A stretch of 64,000 nucleotides of DNA from Pyxidicoccus trucidator (GTDB lineage Bacteria; Myxococcota; Myxococcia; Myxococcales; Myxococcaceae): assembly GCF_010894435.1 (NCBI RefSeq), contig NZ_JAAIXZ010000002.1, forward strand, positions 1 through 64,000, given 5' to 3'. Each line of letters begins with the position of its first letter. Within the stretch, counting starts at the first letter, position 1. The notes under the pieces were generated by a model that was not told the DNA's origin, did not search any database, and saw nothing but the letters and a program-made list of their open reading frames with translations. A program made the position numbers and the translations under genes. Of the stretch, positions 1 to 9,270 are shown one piece after another.

Positions 1-369
1 TGGAGGGGGAACGGATTCCGATGAGGTGGGGGCCTCTCGGAGTCCGGTCCACGTCGGATGGATGGGCGGCGGGTCGGGGTGGTCGGGCGGGGTGGGGCGG
101 TGGACGGTTTCTGGCGAGGAGGGGGCTCCTCCCGGAGAGCGTCTTGGTCAGGGCGTGGGACGTCAGGCGGCTCCGGTGGGAGGCAGCTCCTCCCGGAGCG
201 CGTCGCCGTCGGAGCGAGCAGGTGGGGGCAGTCAATGGTGGTGGGGTCTTCCCAGGCAGCGCGGTGTCAGGCCGGGAAGCGGTCCACCGGGGTGGAGCAG
301 GTCGAAGTGGCAGTGGCGGCCCGGGGTGAGGTGCCGCGTTGGACGGTGGAGGGGAGTGGGAGGCGGTAC
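1..369. other. Non-coding upstream region with two similar hairpins
   Basis: I see no credible gene here; the open frames are low-complexity Gly/Arg/Trp products of G-rich DNA. The stretch is upstream of the secreted-protein gene at 370. It holds a 13-nt direct repeat (GCTCCTCCCGGAG at 125-137 and 186-198). Each copy closes a small hairpin with purine-rich DNA just before it: GGAGG 118-122 with CCTCC 128-132, and GGGAGG 178-183 with CCTCCC 189-194. No convincing -35/-10 pair was found. Confidence 0.5.
125..198. repeat. Pair of 13-nt direct repeats, each forming a hairpin
   Basis: GCTCCTCCCGGAG occurs at 125-137 and 186-198, 61 nt apart start to start. Each copy lies in a short inverted repeat with a 5-nt loop. 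The copies lie 172-245 nt before the ATG at 370, so they may be in a leader or promoter. The function is unknown. Confidence 0.5.
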
Positions 370-1008
370 ATGGGGGCGGTGTCCGCGCTCACCGCGCTGG
401 GGCTGGTGCTGACGGCGCAGGTGGCGATAGCGAGGGAAGTGGCGCCGGCGCCGAACACACCGCGCGCGACAGAGCTTCGACAGCGGGCGCAGGACCCGGA
501 GCGGCTCGCGCCCTTCGGCCTGATGCTGGACGCGGGAGTGCCCGAGGGCGCGGGACTCTCGGTGTCCTTCCGGCCGAGGCGGGAAGTCCGCCTGCACCTG
601 GGCGGCACGCACAACGGCATCCGTGCTGGCGCACGGGCGGGGCTCACGCTGCTGCCCACGCGCGGGTGGCTGAAGCCCGCGCTGACGCTGGAACTCGGCC
701 ATGCGCGCCCCGCGGACGCACGCGGGCTGGAGCGCAGGCTGGCGGACCGCACGCAGCTGCCCAGTCCTTCCTTCGAGCGCGTGGGTTACAACTACGCGAG
801 CGCGCTGATGGGCTTCGAGGTGGAGATGCCCGGGCGGCTCACGTTCTTCGTCCGCGGCGGGCTCAGCTTCCTGGAGCTGTATGGCCCCGGGATGAAGGGC
901 CTGGACGAGCCGTTCCAGGGCGCGCTGGCGCCCGAGGAGGCCCGGCCCTGGCGGGTGCGCAGCCTGCGCCCCAACGCGAAGCTCGGCTTCCTGCTGTCGT
1001 TCGGCTAG
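370..1008 (+). CDS. Secreted hypothetical protein, outer-membrane-like
   Basis: A 212-residue protein beginning with a clear signal peptide: hydrophobic residues 5-19, then an Ala-x-Ala type cleavage site near residue 21. The mature part has alternating hydrophobic and polar strands rich in Gly and Arg ('LRPNAKLGFLLSFG' at the end), which suggests a small outer-membrane beta-barrel or periplasmic protein. I do not recognise a named family. The frame is open upstream to 58, but that extension is low-complexity; the ATG at 370 directly precedes the signal peptide. The stop TAG overlaps the convergent hydrolase stop through a shared CTAG. Confidence 0.6.
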   Translation: MGAVSALTALGLVLTAQVAIAREVAPAPNTPRATELRQRAQDPERLAPFGLMLDAGVPEGAGLSVSFRPRREVRLHLGGTHNGIRAGARAGLTLLPTRGWLKPALTLELGHARPADARGLERRLADRTQLPSPSFERVGYNYASALMGFEVEMPGRLTFFVRGGLSFLELYGPGMKGLDEPFQGALAPEEARPWRVRSLRPNAKLGFLLSFG

Positions 1009-1976
1009 CGCATCACCGCGGCGAAGAACTCCAGCACCTGGGCCTCCGCCCAGAAGTGCGGCCGGTGCGCGCGGCCCGCGACGAAGCCCACGTGGCCGCC
1101 CCGCTCCGTGAGCACCACGCTCAGGTGCGGATTGTCCAGGGCGCCCGGGGGGATGACGGGAGCCTCCAGCATCGGGTCGTCCGCGGCGCTCAGCAGCAGC
1201 GTGGGCCGGCGGATGGCGTGCAGCCGGGGGCCGGACGACGCCTCCGCGTAGTAGTGCGTCGCATCGCGGAAGCCATGCAGCGCGGCGGTGACGGAATCGT
1301 CGAAGGCGCGGATGGTGCGCGCGGCCTCCATGGCCCGGCCGTCGAAGGAGCTGGGAAAGCGCTTCAGCTTCTCGCGCGCCTTCTGCTTCAGCGAGCGCAG
1401 GAAGCGCTCCCGGTACAGCAGGTGGAAGGGGCCGGGGCCGTCGAGTTTCCGGCAGCACGCGTCCAAATCATACGGCGCGCTGACGGAGGCTGCTGCGTCC
1501 ACGGGCGCGGCCTCGCCCTGCTCCTCCAGCAGCCGGCACAGCACGTTGGCGCCCAGCGAGAAGCCCACGGCGAAGAGGGGGCCGGTGACGCGGGCGCGCA
1601 CCTCGCTCAACACCCGCAGCGCGTCGTGGATGTCACCCGAGTGGTACGAGCGCGCCAGCCGGTTGGGCTCGCCGCTGCACGAGCGGAAGTTGAGCGCGCT
1701 GGCGCCCCAGCCGCGCTCGGCCGCGCCGCGGAGGATGGCGGTGATGTAGCCGGCCTGGGAGGAGCCCTCCAGGCCGTGCAGCGTCACCACGTGCGGCGCG
1801 CCGCGCGGGCCGTCGAAGGTGTCCACGTCGACGAAGTCCCCGTCGGGCAACTCGCGGCGCTCGCGGCGCACCGTGGGCGCGTGGGTGGGACGCGCGAGCG
1901 ACGCGAAGATGGTCTGCGCGTGCTCGTTCGCCAGTCCGGGAGCGGGGGCGAAGGGCTGGGTGGGCTGGAATCGCAC
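1005..1976 (-). CDS. Alpha/beta-hydrolase, YheT-like family
   Basis: About 323 residues of the alpha/beta-hydrolase fold. 'HVVTLHGLEGSSQAGY' is the oxyanion strand-loop and 'FAVGFSLGANVL' is the nucleophile elbow (G-F-S-L-G, Ser nucleophile). A late 'RGGHVGF' supplies the probable catalytic His. The N-terminal 'ANEHAQTIFASL' matches the YheT/COG0429 start ('N-H-Q-T'). Members are esterase-like enzymes of poorly known substrate, cytosolic or membrane-associated. The start is uncertain: GTG at 1976 puts the family N-terminus in place, GTG at 1997 is also possible, and neither has a good ribosome site. It is probably the last gene of a minus-strand run from the acetyltransferase gene. Confidence 0.8.
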   Translation of the reverse strand: MRFQPTQPFAPAPGLANEHAQTIFASLARPTHAPTVRRERRELPDGDFVDVDTFDGPRGAPHVVTLHGLEGSSQAGYITAILRGAAERGWGASALNFRSCSGEPNRLARSYHSGDIHDALRVLSEVRARVTGPLFAVGFSLGANVLCRLLEEQGEAAPVDAAASVSAPYDLDACCRKLDGPGPFHLLYRERFLRSLKQKAREKLKRFPSSFDGRAMEAARTIRAFDDSVTAALHGFRDATHYYAEASSGPRLHAIRRPTLLLSAADDPMLEAPVIPPGALDNPHLSVVLTERGGHVGFVAGRAHRPHFWAEAQVLEFFAAVMR

Positions 1977-2032
1977 GGCCGGGGGGATAACGCCCACGGG
2001 CCGTGGGGACAAGAGACAACCCCGTGAGGTGT

Positions 2033-2371
2033 CTACTCGTCGCGACGGCCAGGCGGCGGACCGCCCGACGTACGCCCGGCGGCCAGGCGGCGGGCGCTGC
2101 GCATGGTGGGGCAGCCCTGCTCGCGGACCTCCCGGGCCTCGTCGGCCAGGCCGAAGAGGTCCAGGTACTTCCGCACGCGCTCGTCCAGCGTCGGGGCTTC
2201 GATGATGCGACACACCTCGTCCGCCGCGTAGGCGCGGCAGACGGCCGGCCGCTGCTCGTACACGCCACAGAGGTTGTCCTCGGTGAGGTGGGGGCAGCGC
2301 AGGCCCAGCGGCTTGTCCAGCGCGGCGATGTCCGGCGCTACGCAGCAGGCGCCACAGCGGGTGCACTCCAT
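2033..2371 (-). CDS. YkgJ-family cysteine cluster protein
   Basis: A 112-residue protein whose start 'MECTRCGACC' and following Cys residues ('LRCPH', 'NLCGVYEQRPAVCRAY', 'EVC', 'QGCP') match the YkgJ/CxxCxxCC family, thought to bind zinc or an iron-sulfur cluster. The biochemical role of the family is not established. The ATG at 2371 was chosen because it sits right before the conserved Cys motif; a longer frame from 2464 overlaps the next gene and adds nothing conserved. It is 20 nt downstream of the zinc-ribbon protein gene and 56 nt before the hydrolase gene, so all three may be co-transcribed. Confidence 0.8.
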   Translation of the reverse strand: MECTRCGACCVAPDIAALDKPLGLRCPHLTEDNLCGVYEQRPAVCRAYAADEVCRIIEAPTLDERVRKYLDLFGLADEAREVREQGCPTMRSARRLAAGRTSGGPPPGRRDE

Positions 2372-2391
2372 GGGCGGGGAACCTCGGTGAA

Positions 2392-3537
2392 TCAACGTGG
2401 GACGACCTGCTCCACCTTCCCCAGATTCGTCACCGTGAGGTTGACGCCCTGGCCCTTCTTCCACGCCAGGAACTCCTGCTCGCGCTTCGGCTCCAGCACG
2501 TGCTCCTTCACCCCGTCGTCCTCGTAGCGGATGTTGACGGAGTACTGCTCCTCGCGGCGCAGGCGGTCCAGTCCCCCCACGGGCAGCGTCGGCCAGCGCG
2601 GCCGGTCATCGGTGCCGGAGGCCTCGCGCCGGTCCTGCGGCGCCCACTCGTAGGTGTCGTACGTGCACTGCTGCGCGTAGACGGGCTCGGTGCGGTAGCG
2701 CGTCTCGGTCTTGCAGTCCTCGTAGCTCTCGCTGCAGTACTTCGTCACGTCCTCGCACACCTCTTCCACGAAGCCGTTGCCCTTGTCCCTGCGGCGGCAC
2801 TTCTCCTCCGTGCCGCAGGCCACCTTGCGCGTCTTGTTCCGGCACACCCGCTCCGTGCCGTCCGCCACCCGGCGCGTGCCGCGCTGGCGCGACACGCAGC
2901 CCCGGATGTTGGCCACGCCCGCCACCTCGCCGGCGCCGTTGACGGGCATGCGTGGCGCGGTGCCGTGCAGCTCGTCTCTCCATCCCGTCTTCTCCACCGG
3001 GAGGTAGCGCTCCTGCACCACGGCGCGCTTCCAGGCCGTGCCCGTCACCTCGCCGGGGTACTCGTGGGTGCTGCTGGCCCAGCAGCGGAACAGGCCCCCG
3101 CCGAAGCAGCAGGAGAAGAGCACGCCCAGCACCAGCCAGCGCTTCGTGCCCCCGGGCTTCTTCGGCTGCGCCACGGGCTGGGGCGGGGCCTCGGGGGAGG
3201 GCAGCTCCCGGCTCACGGCCGCCTTCGCGTCGGCCGTGCGCTCCGCGCTGCACTGCTTGCAGTGGGACGCGTCTCCCCGGTTGGCGGCGCCGCAGTACGC
3301 GCAGAACCAGTCCTCGCCCGCGGCGGCCAGCTCCAGCGTCTCGTCGTCGGCGACACCCTCGCGCAGGGACTTGCCGCTCTTCGCGTCCACCCCGCCGAAG
3401 TCGAACTCCGACTCCTTGCCCGTCACCTCGCGGGGGTTGTTGCAGTTGGGGCAGAGCTTGTGGCGCGCGGGAATGCCCTTCGTGTCACACGAGGTGCAGT
3501 TCCAGGTCCCTTCGATGATGCGGGTGCGCTTGGCCAT
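2392..3537 (-). CDS. Zinc-ribbon, Cys-rich membrane protein
   Basis: A 381-residue protein with two N-terminal zinc ribbons: CTSC/CPNC at residues 14-33 and CAYC/CKQC near 79-96. A Pro-rich linker and one hydrophobic segment near residues 130-150 ('RWLVLGVLFSCCFGGGLF') follow. The C-terminal half, probably outside the membrane, has about nine Cys in a basic, repeated pattern ('CRNKTRKVACGTEEKCRRR', then 'EDVTKYCSESYEDCKTETRY'). This suggests cytosolic zinc fingers tethered to an exported, possibly disulfide-bonded domain. No enzyme motif is seen. The function is unknown. Co-orientation and 20-nt gaps to both neighbours suggest an operon. Confidence 0.65.
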   Translation of the reverse strand: MAKRTRIIEGTWNCTSCDTKGIPARHKLCPNCNNPREVTGKESEFDFGGVDAKSGKSLREGVADDETLELAAAGEDWFCAYCGAANRGDASHCKQCSAERTADAKAAVSRELPSPEAPPQPVAQPKKPGGTKRWLVLGVLFSCCFGGGLFRCWASSTHEYPGEVTGTAWKRAVVQERYLPVEKTGWRDELHGTAPRMPVNGAGEVAGVANIRGCVSRQRGTRRVADGTERVCRNKTRKVACGTEEKCRRRDKGNGFVEEVCEDVTKYCSESYEDCKTETRYRTEPVYAQQCTYDTYEWAPQDRREASGTDDRPRWPTLPVGGLDRLRREEQYSVNIRYEDDGVKEHVLEPKREQEFLAWKKGQGVNLTVTNLGKVEQVVPR

Positions 3538-3557
3538 GGCTTCATCCTATCCGGCGC

Positions 3558-4514
3558 TCACACCCAGAGCGCGCGAGGGAAGGGAATGGCCGGCGCCGGA
3601 GGCAGTCCCGGGCGCAGTGGCCGCACCATGGGCAGCGAGCCGTCCCTCGGCACGCGGGTGGCGCCGGGCACGCGCGCCACGCGCGGCGCGGTGTCGGGCT
3701 GTTCCCACACCACCACCTTCGCCAGCCCCGCGCGGTGCGCCACGGCGCCGGCCGTCTCCAGCAGCGTGGCCGCGTCCTCGTCGGAGCGCGCTTCCAGCAT
3801 CAGCACCACCAGCTCGCCATGGCGGGCCATCATCGCCCACAGGGCGGTGGACTCGCCCACCACCGCGCCACAGGCCTCGGGCCGGGGCCGGCCCAGCAGC
3901 TCCGCGTAGATGCGCTCCCGCTCCAGGTGCCAGTCCACCTGCGCCGGGCTCGGCCACAGGTAGAAGGGCGCGTCCGGGCGCCGGAACCTCCCGAGCGCCT
4001 CCGCCACGTCCCCGTCCTTCAGCAGCGAGGCACCGGGGCGGGTGGACGCCGCCTCGCGGGCTGGCAGGTCCCAGTCCCAGGCGGGCACCTCCTCGTAGCC
4101 GGAGCGCCGGTAGAGGGACGCGCCCACGTCGGAGAAGAGGACGGCGGCGTGGCCCCGGGGCGAGGCGCGCTCCAGCTCGGTGGCGACGAGGTCCATCAGC
4201 CGCGTGGCATGGCCATGGCGGCGCAGGTGGTCCTCGGTGAAGACGCTGGCGATGGAGAAGCTGTCGCCGGGCGCGTACTGGCCATCCGGGCCGCGCAGGT
4301 GGCTGTCGTTGTGGAACGTCTCGCACGAGGCCAGCACGCTGCCGTCGTCCTCGCGCAGCAGCCACGTATTCATGCCCGCGGTGCACCAGGGGTGGGCGCG
4401 CAGCCGCAGCTCCCGCTGGTGGAACTGCTCCACCGTCAGCGGGGAGCCCCAGGCGGCGTGGGTGACGCGGTCTCTCTCGGCCTTCTGCGCTTCGGTGGCA
4501 AGGACCAGGTGCAT
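3558..4514 (-). CDS. GNAT-fold acetyltransferase, LYC1-like
   Basis: A 318-residue protein. Residues ~40-150 carry a GNAT core: 'SFSIASVFTEDHLRRHGHATRLM' is the acetyl-CoA-binding R/Q-x-x-G-x-A-type loop and 'ASLYRRSGYEEV' the following helix and strand. A C-terminal domain ('FYLWPSPAQVDWHLERERIY') resembles, from memory, fungal lysine N-acetyltransferase LYC1. The substrate is unknown; lysine or another free amine is an inference. The ATG at 4514 was chosen over 4547 because the extra 11 residues are not conserved-looking. It is the first gene of the minus-strand run 4514-1005. Confidence 0.65.
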   Translation of the reverse strand: MHLVLATEAQKAERDRVTHAAWGSPLTVEQFHQRELRLRAHPWCTAGMNTWLLREDDGSVLASCETFHNDSHLRGPDGQYAPGDSFSIASVFTEDHLRRHGHATRLMDLVATELERASPRGHAAVLFSDVGASLYRRSGYEEVPAWDWDLPAREAASTRPGASLLKDGDVAEALGRFRRPDAPFYLWPSPAQVDWHLERERIYAELLGRPRPEACGAVVGESTALWAMMARHGELVVLMLEARSDEDAATLLETAGAVAHRAGLAKVVVWEQPDTAPRVARVPGATRVPRDGSLPMVRPLRPGLPPAPAIPFPRALWV

Positions 4515-4590
4515 GGCGGCGCAGGCTAGCCTCGCCGGCCTCCGCACGCAGCAGGCGGCCTGGCCGTCTGGAGGCCCTCCGCCGTCCAGC

Positions 4591-5256
4591 TCACAGCCGG
4601 GTGGTGTAGGGGAAGCGGAAGTGGAGCTGCAGGTAGGCCTGCCCCACGTGGAAGATGCCGTCGCGCAGTTGGTCTGGCAGCCCCAGCCCGCCCAGCTCCT
4701 GCGGCACGTAGAGGGCGGACTCCCAGCCCACGCTGACGAGGAAGCTCTTGGAGAACTGCAGCTCCAGGTCCACGCCCAGCTCCGCGCCGGGCCGCAGGAA
4801 GTGCGTGTCCGCCAGCGTGTCCGAGTGCAGGTACGCGTACGTCAGCAACAGCCCGCCCCCCACGGACAGGCGCACCGGACTGGACGACAGCGGCAGCCCC
4901 AGCCCCAGCGGCTTCCAGGTGACGCCGTACATGCCGGTGTCGCGCAGCTTGGGGGAGATGATGAGCGTGTCCGGGATGAAGATGGACGGCGAGAAGCGAA
5001 TCTCGTCCAGGCGCTGCGCCTGCTTCCGGTAGCGCTTGGGGATGACGCGCTGGTTCTTCTTCAGCCACTCGCGGTCCAGCACCGCGTCCACCGAGATTTT
5101 CAGCCCGGTGTGGATGGGCTGGTCCTCGAAGACGGGCCCGAAGAAGAGGAGGGCGGTGGGGCCCACGCCCACGTCCACCGGGACGGTGACCCGCTGGGCG
5201 GCGGCCAGCGTGGGCAGCAGCAGGGCGGACAGCAGCAGGAGTCGGGCGGAGTTCAC
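4591..5256 (-). CDS. Secreted outer-membrane-type beta-barrel protein
   Basis: A 221-residue protein with a classic signal peptide (hydrophobic run 'LLLLSALLLPTLAAAQ', cleavage after Ala). The mature part has alternating amphipathic strands and an aromatic C-terminal end ('LQLHFRFPYTTRL') typical of outer-membrane barrels. The start is GTG at 5256: an AGGAGG lies nine nt upstream, whereas the more distal GTG at 5277 has no ribosome site and adds Pro/Arg residues before the signal peptide. It is divergent from the DUF481 gene at 5383. No named family is recognised. Confidence 0.65.
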   Translation of the reverse strand: MNSARLLLLSALLLPTLAAAQRVTVPVDVGVGPTALLFFGPVFEDQPIHTGLKISVDAVLDREWLKKNQRVIPKRYRKQAQRLDEIRFSPSIFIPDTLIISPKLRDTGMYGVTWKPLGLGLPLSSSPVRLSVGGGLLLTYAYLHSDTLADTHFLRPGAELGVDLELQFSKSFLVSVGWESALYVPQELGGLGLPDQLRDGIFHVGQAYLQLHFRFPYTTRL

Positions 5257-5382
5257 GGGCGCGGGCCTCCTCGGCACTTCGGGGCGCCGCGCGAATTAAG
5301 CACAGGGGGATTGAAGCACGGCCCCTCTTTGGAGCAGGAAGGGGGCTTTCATATCCGCCGACGCCGTAGAACAGGAGAACGG

Positions 5383-6384
5383 ATGCTTTCCGCCGCGCTG
5401 TTGATTGCCACGTCCCTGCAGGCCCAGACGCCTGCCCCCACCCCCCCCGCGCCCCGGGCCGCGCCGGCCTCCGAGCCCGCTCCCGCCCCGGCGAGCCCCG
5501 AGGAGCGCGCCGCCGCCGCCGCCGAGCGCGCCGCCGCCGCCGCCGAGCGCGCCGCCGAGGCCAGCGCCCGCGCCGCCGAGGCCGCCGAGCGTGTCGCGAC
5601 GGCCGCTGCTGCCCCGGCCGCTCCGGCCGCCGCCCCCGCGGACGCCGCCGCCGCCCCCGCCGAGAAGAAGGACGTGTGGGACGTCACCCTGGGCGCGGGA
5701 CTCATCTCGATTACGGGCAACGCCTCCACCTTCACGTTCAGCGGCCTGGCCAGCGCGCAGCGCAAGACGGAGCACTGGATCTACGCCTTCAAGGCCTTCA
5801 GCTCCTACGGCCGCAGCCGCCCGCCCGAGATTGAGGGTGAGGAGTCCCTCTCCCAGGTGGTGGCGCTCTCCGCCGGCGCGGAGCTGCGCGGCGACCGCCG
5901 CTTCACCCAGGTGCTCAGCGGCTACGCGCAGGTTGGCGCGGAGACCGACCACGTGAAGAGCGTGGAGTCGCGCACCTTCGGTGAAGGCGGCCTCGGCGTG
6001 CTGTGGTGGGACGAGAAGTCTCCCGAGGGCCGGCAGTCCTACCTGCGCACGGACGCCGCCTTCCGGTACGCGTACGAGACGCGCTTCCAGTACTACCCGG
6101 AGCGGTTGAACCTGGAGAACGTGGACCTGGGCGGCCCCCGCTTCGGCGTGGTGTTCCGCTACGGCCTCAACGAGAACGTCCTCTTCAAGGAGGACGTGGA
6201 GGTGCTCATCAGCGTCATCGGCGACTCGCGCGTGCTGGTGAGCAGCCAGACACAGCTGTCCGTCGGCTTGACGGAGGCCCTGTCGCTGGGGGCCAGCTTC
6301 CTCGTGAAGTCCGACAGCGCGCCGCCCGCCGGCAAGGTGTCCACCGACACCGCGCTGGCCCTCAACCTCGAGGTGAAGCTGTAG
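5383..6384 (+). CDS. DUF481-type outer-membrane protein with Ala-rich heptad region
   Basis: A 333-residue protein. It has a signal peptide (residues 1-15), a Pro/Ala-rich stretch, and a block of five imperfect 7-residue repeats of the type ERAAAAA (residues ~41-75) that should form a helix or coiled coil. Residues ~105-333 form a beta-barrel-like domain ('VWDVTLGAGLISITGNASTF', closing 'ALALNLEVKL') like the DUF481/YdiY salt-induced outer-membrane proteins. The ATG at 5383 has a good AGGAGA six nt upstream; the frame is open far upstream but that part is shadow of other genes. The coil may span the periplasm, as in proteins that touch peptidoglycan (inference). Confidence 0.7.
   Translation: MLSAALLIATSLQAQTPAPTPPAPRAAPASEPAPAPASPEERAAAAAERAAAAAERAAEASARAAEAAERVATAAAAPAAPAAAPADAAAAPAEKKDVWDVTLGAGLISITGNASTFTFSGLASAQRKTEHWIYAFKAFSSYGRSRPPEIEGEESLSQVVALSAGAELRGDRRFTQVLSGYAQVGAETDHVKSVESRTFGEGGLGVLWWDEKSPEGRQSYLRTDAAFRYAYETRFQYYPERLNLENVDLGGPRFGVVFRYGLNENVLFKEDVEVLISVIGDSRVLVSSQTQLSVGLTEALSLGASFLVKSDSAPPAGKVSTDTALALNLEVKL
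5503..5607 (+). repeat. Five 21-nt in-frame repeats coding heptads
   Basis: Inside the DUF481-type gene five consecutive 21-nt units begin with GAGCGC or a close variant followed by GCC-rich codons. The first two units encode the identical heptad ERAAAAA; the other three diverge. Slippage could change the number of units between strains. Confidence 0.6.
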
Positions 6385-6408
6385 CCGAAGCAGTAGCCCG
6401 CAAAAGCA

Positions 6409-6442
6409 ACGCGGCGCCGGGGAAACTCCCTCGGCGCCGCGT
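6409..6442. terminator. Strong hairpin between convergent genes
   Basis: ACGCGGCGCCG (6409-6419) pairs perfectly with CGGCGCCGCGT (6432-6442) across a 12-nt loop. It lies 25 nt past the plus-strand DUF481-type stop and 36 nt past the end of the minus-strand respiratory operon, so it can serve both. There is no T-run, as is common in GC-rich genomes. Confidence 0.65.
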
Positions 6443-6477
6443 GTGGGGTGGGGCGTGGGCCCCAGCTCCGGAGCCGG

Positions 6478-6888
6478 TCAGTGGCCTCCGGCTCCCGTCT
6501 CTTCCTTCGTGTCGCTCTTGTTCATGCCGCCGAAGCGGCCCTGCTGCGCGTTGGCACCGATGTCCACCGCCTGCAGGTCGCTGTACTGCGAGCCCGGCGG
6601 GTTGGAGCCGCGGAAGCGCGTCCCCAAATCCAGCAGGGGAATGGCCAGCATCAGCATCACGAAGACGATGGAGACGCCGAACACCAGCCGGTTGGCGCCG
6701 CGGTGGTCGATGAGGTGCATGAAGTACAGCGTCACGAGCGTGCCCTTCACCGTGGCGATGACGAGCGCGAGCACCAGGCCGAAGCTGGGCAGGTGCATGC
6801 GGCCGGTGATGACGGTGACGAGAGTCAGCACGAGCAGCACGCCCCAGATGAGCCAGTAGCGCCCAGCGCCGTGGTGCTCCTCGCTCAT
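6478..6888 (-). CDS. Cytochrome c oxidase subunit IV (caa3 type)
   Basis: A 136-residue membrane protein with three hydrophobic segments ('YWLIWGVLLVLTLVTVI', 'FGLVLALVIATVKGTLVTLYF', 'LVFGVSIVFVMLMLAI'). The pattern K-G-T-L-V-x-x-Y-F-M-H-L is characteristic of prokaryotic COX4/CoxD-type small subunits. It is the last gene of the oxidase operon, after subunit III. ATG at 6888 has AGGAAG eight nt upstream; ATG at 6927 is an alternative closer to the previous stop. The soluble tail after residue ~85 is longer than in many homologues and ends in Gly/Thr-rich sequence. It probably stabilises the oxidase in the inner membrane. Confidence 0.85.
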   Translation of the reverse strand: MSEEHHGAGRYWLIWGVLLVLTLVTVITGRMHLPSFGLVLALVIATVKGTLVTLYFMHLIDHRGANRLVFGVSIVFVMLMLAIPLLDLGTRFRGSNPPGSQYSDLQAVDIGANAQQGRFGGMNKSDTKEETGAGGH

Positions 6889-6941
6889 GTTGTGCTCTTC
6901 CTGACGGGATTCGTTGGCAATGGCCATGGTCGGGGAGCCCT

Positions 6942-7599
6942 TCAGACGAGGTACAGCATCGGGAAGAGGAAGATCCACACCAGGTCGACGAGGTGCCAGT
7001 ACATGCTGCCCAGCTCGACCATGGTGTAGTTGTTGGGGCCGAAGTCCGCCTTGCGCCAGGCGCGAACCATGGCGAAGGTCAGCACAATCATGCCGATGAT
7101 GACGTGGAGGCCGTGCAGGGCCGTCGAGCAGAAGTACACCGTGAAGTACATCGGTGCGCCCGGCAGCTGGATGCCCTCGTAGAAGTAGAACCGGCCCGGC
7201 AGCGTGCCGACGTGGAACTTGTGCGAGTACTCGAAGTACTTGATGACGAGGAAGCCCACCGCCATCAGCAGCGTGAGGGCAATCTGCACCACCACCATCT
7301 TGTTCTTCCCCTCCTTCGCGTAGTGCACCGCGAGCGCCGCGGTGAGCGAGGAGGTGATGAGGACGATGGTGTTCACCGTGCCCATCGTCAGGTCCAGGCT
7401 CCGGCTGCTGGCCGCCCACGCCTCCGGGAAGAGGAAGCGGTAGACGCCGTAGCAAACGAAGAGGCCGGCGAAGAGCAGGATTTCCGTCGCCAGGAACAGC
7501 CACATGCCCAGGCGGGCCGCGTGGTTCTGCACCTCGAGCGACGCGAAGTGCATGGCGAGCCGGGGGACGGGGGCCACCGTCCCATCGGCCGTGGAGACA

Positions 7600-7610
<11 letters not shown>
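6942..7610 (-). CDS. ctaE: Cytochrome c oxidase subunit III
   Basis: A 222-residue integral membrane protein with five to six transmembrane segments. Family signatures include 'LGMWLFLATEILLFAGLF', 'KYFEYSHKF', 'STALHGLHVIIGM' and the terminal 'YWHLVDLVWIFLFPMLYL'. Subunit III stabilises the catalytic core of heme-copper oxidases and contains no metal. Its length and single-polypeptide form fit caa3 oxidases. ATG at 7610 overlaps the end of subunit I by 11 nt and is preceded by GAGGTG, suggesting translational coupling. Inner membrane. Confidence 0.95.

Positions 7611-9253
<1,643 letters not shown>

Positions 9254-9270
<17 letters not shown>

Noticed and set aside
1005..1008. CTAG shared by two convergent stop codons as a regulatory site
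   Set aside because: It is simply the overlap of two TAG stops; four bases carry no further signal.
4180..5382. Long N-terminal extension of the DUF481-type frame (open from 4180)
   Set aside because: It crosses the acetyltransferase and secreted-protein genes on the other strand, has no family match, and the signal peptide plus AGGAGA ribosome site fix the start at 5383.
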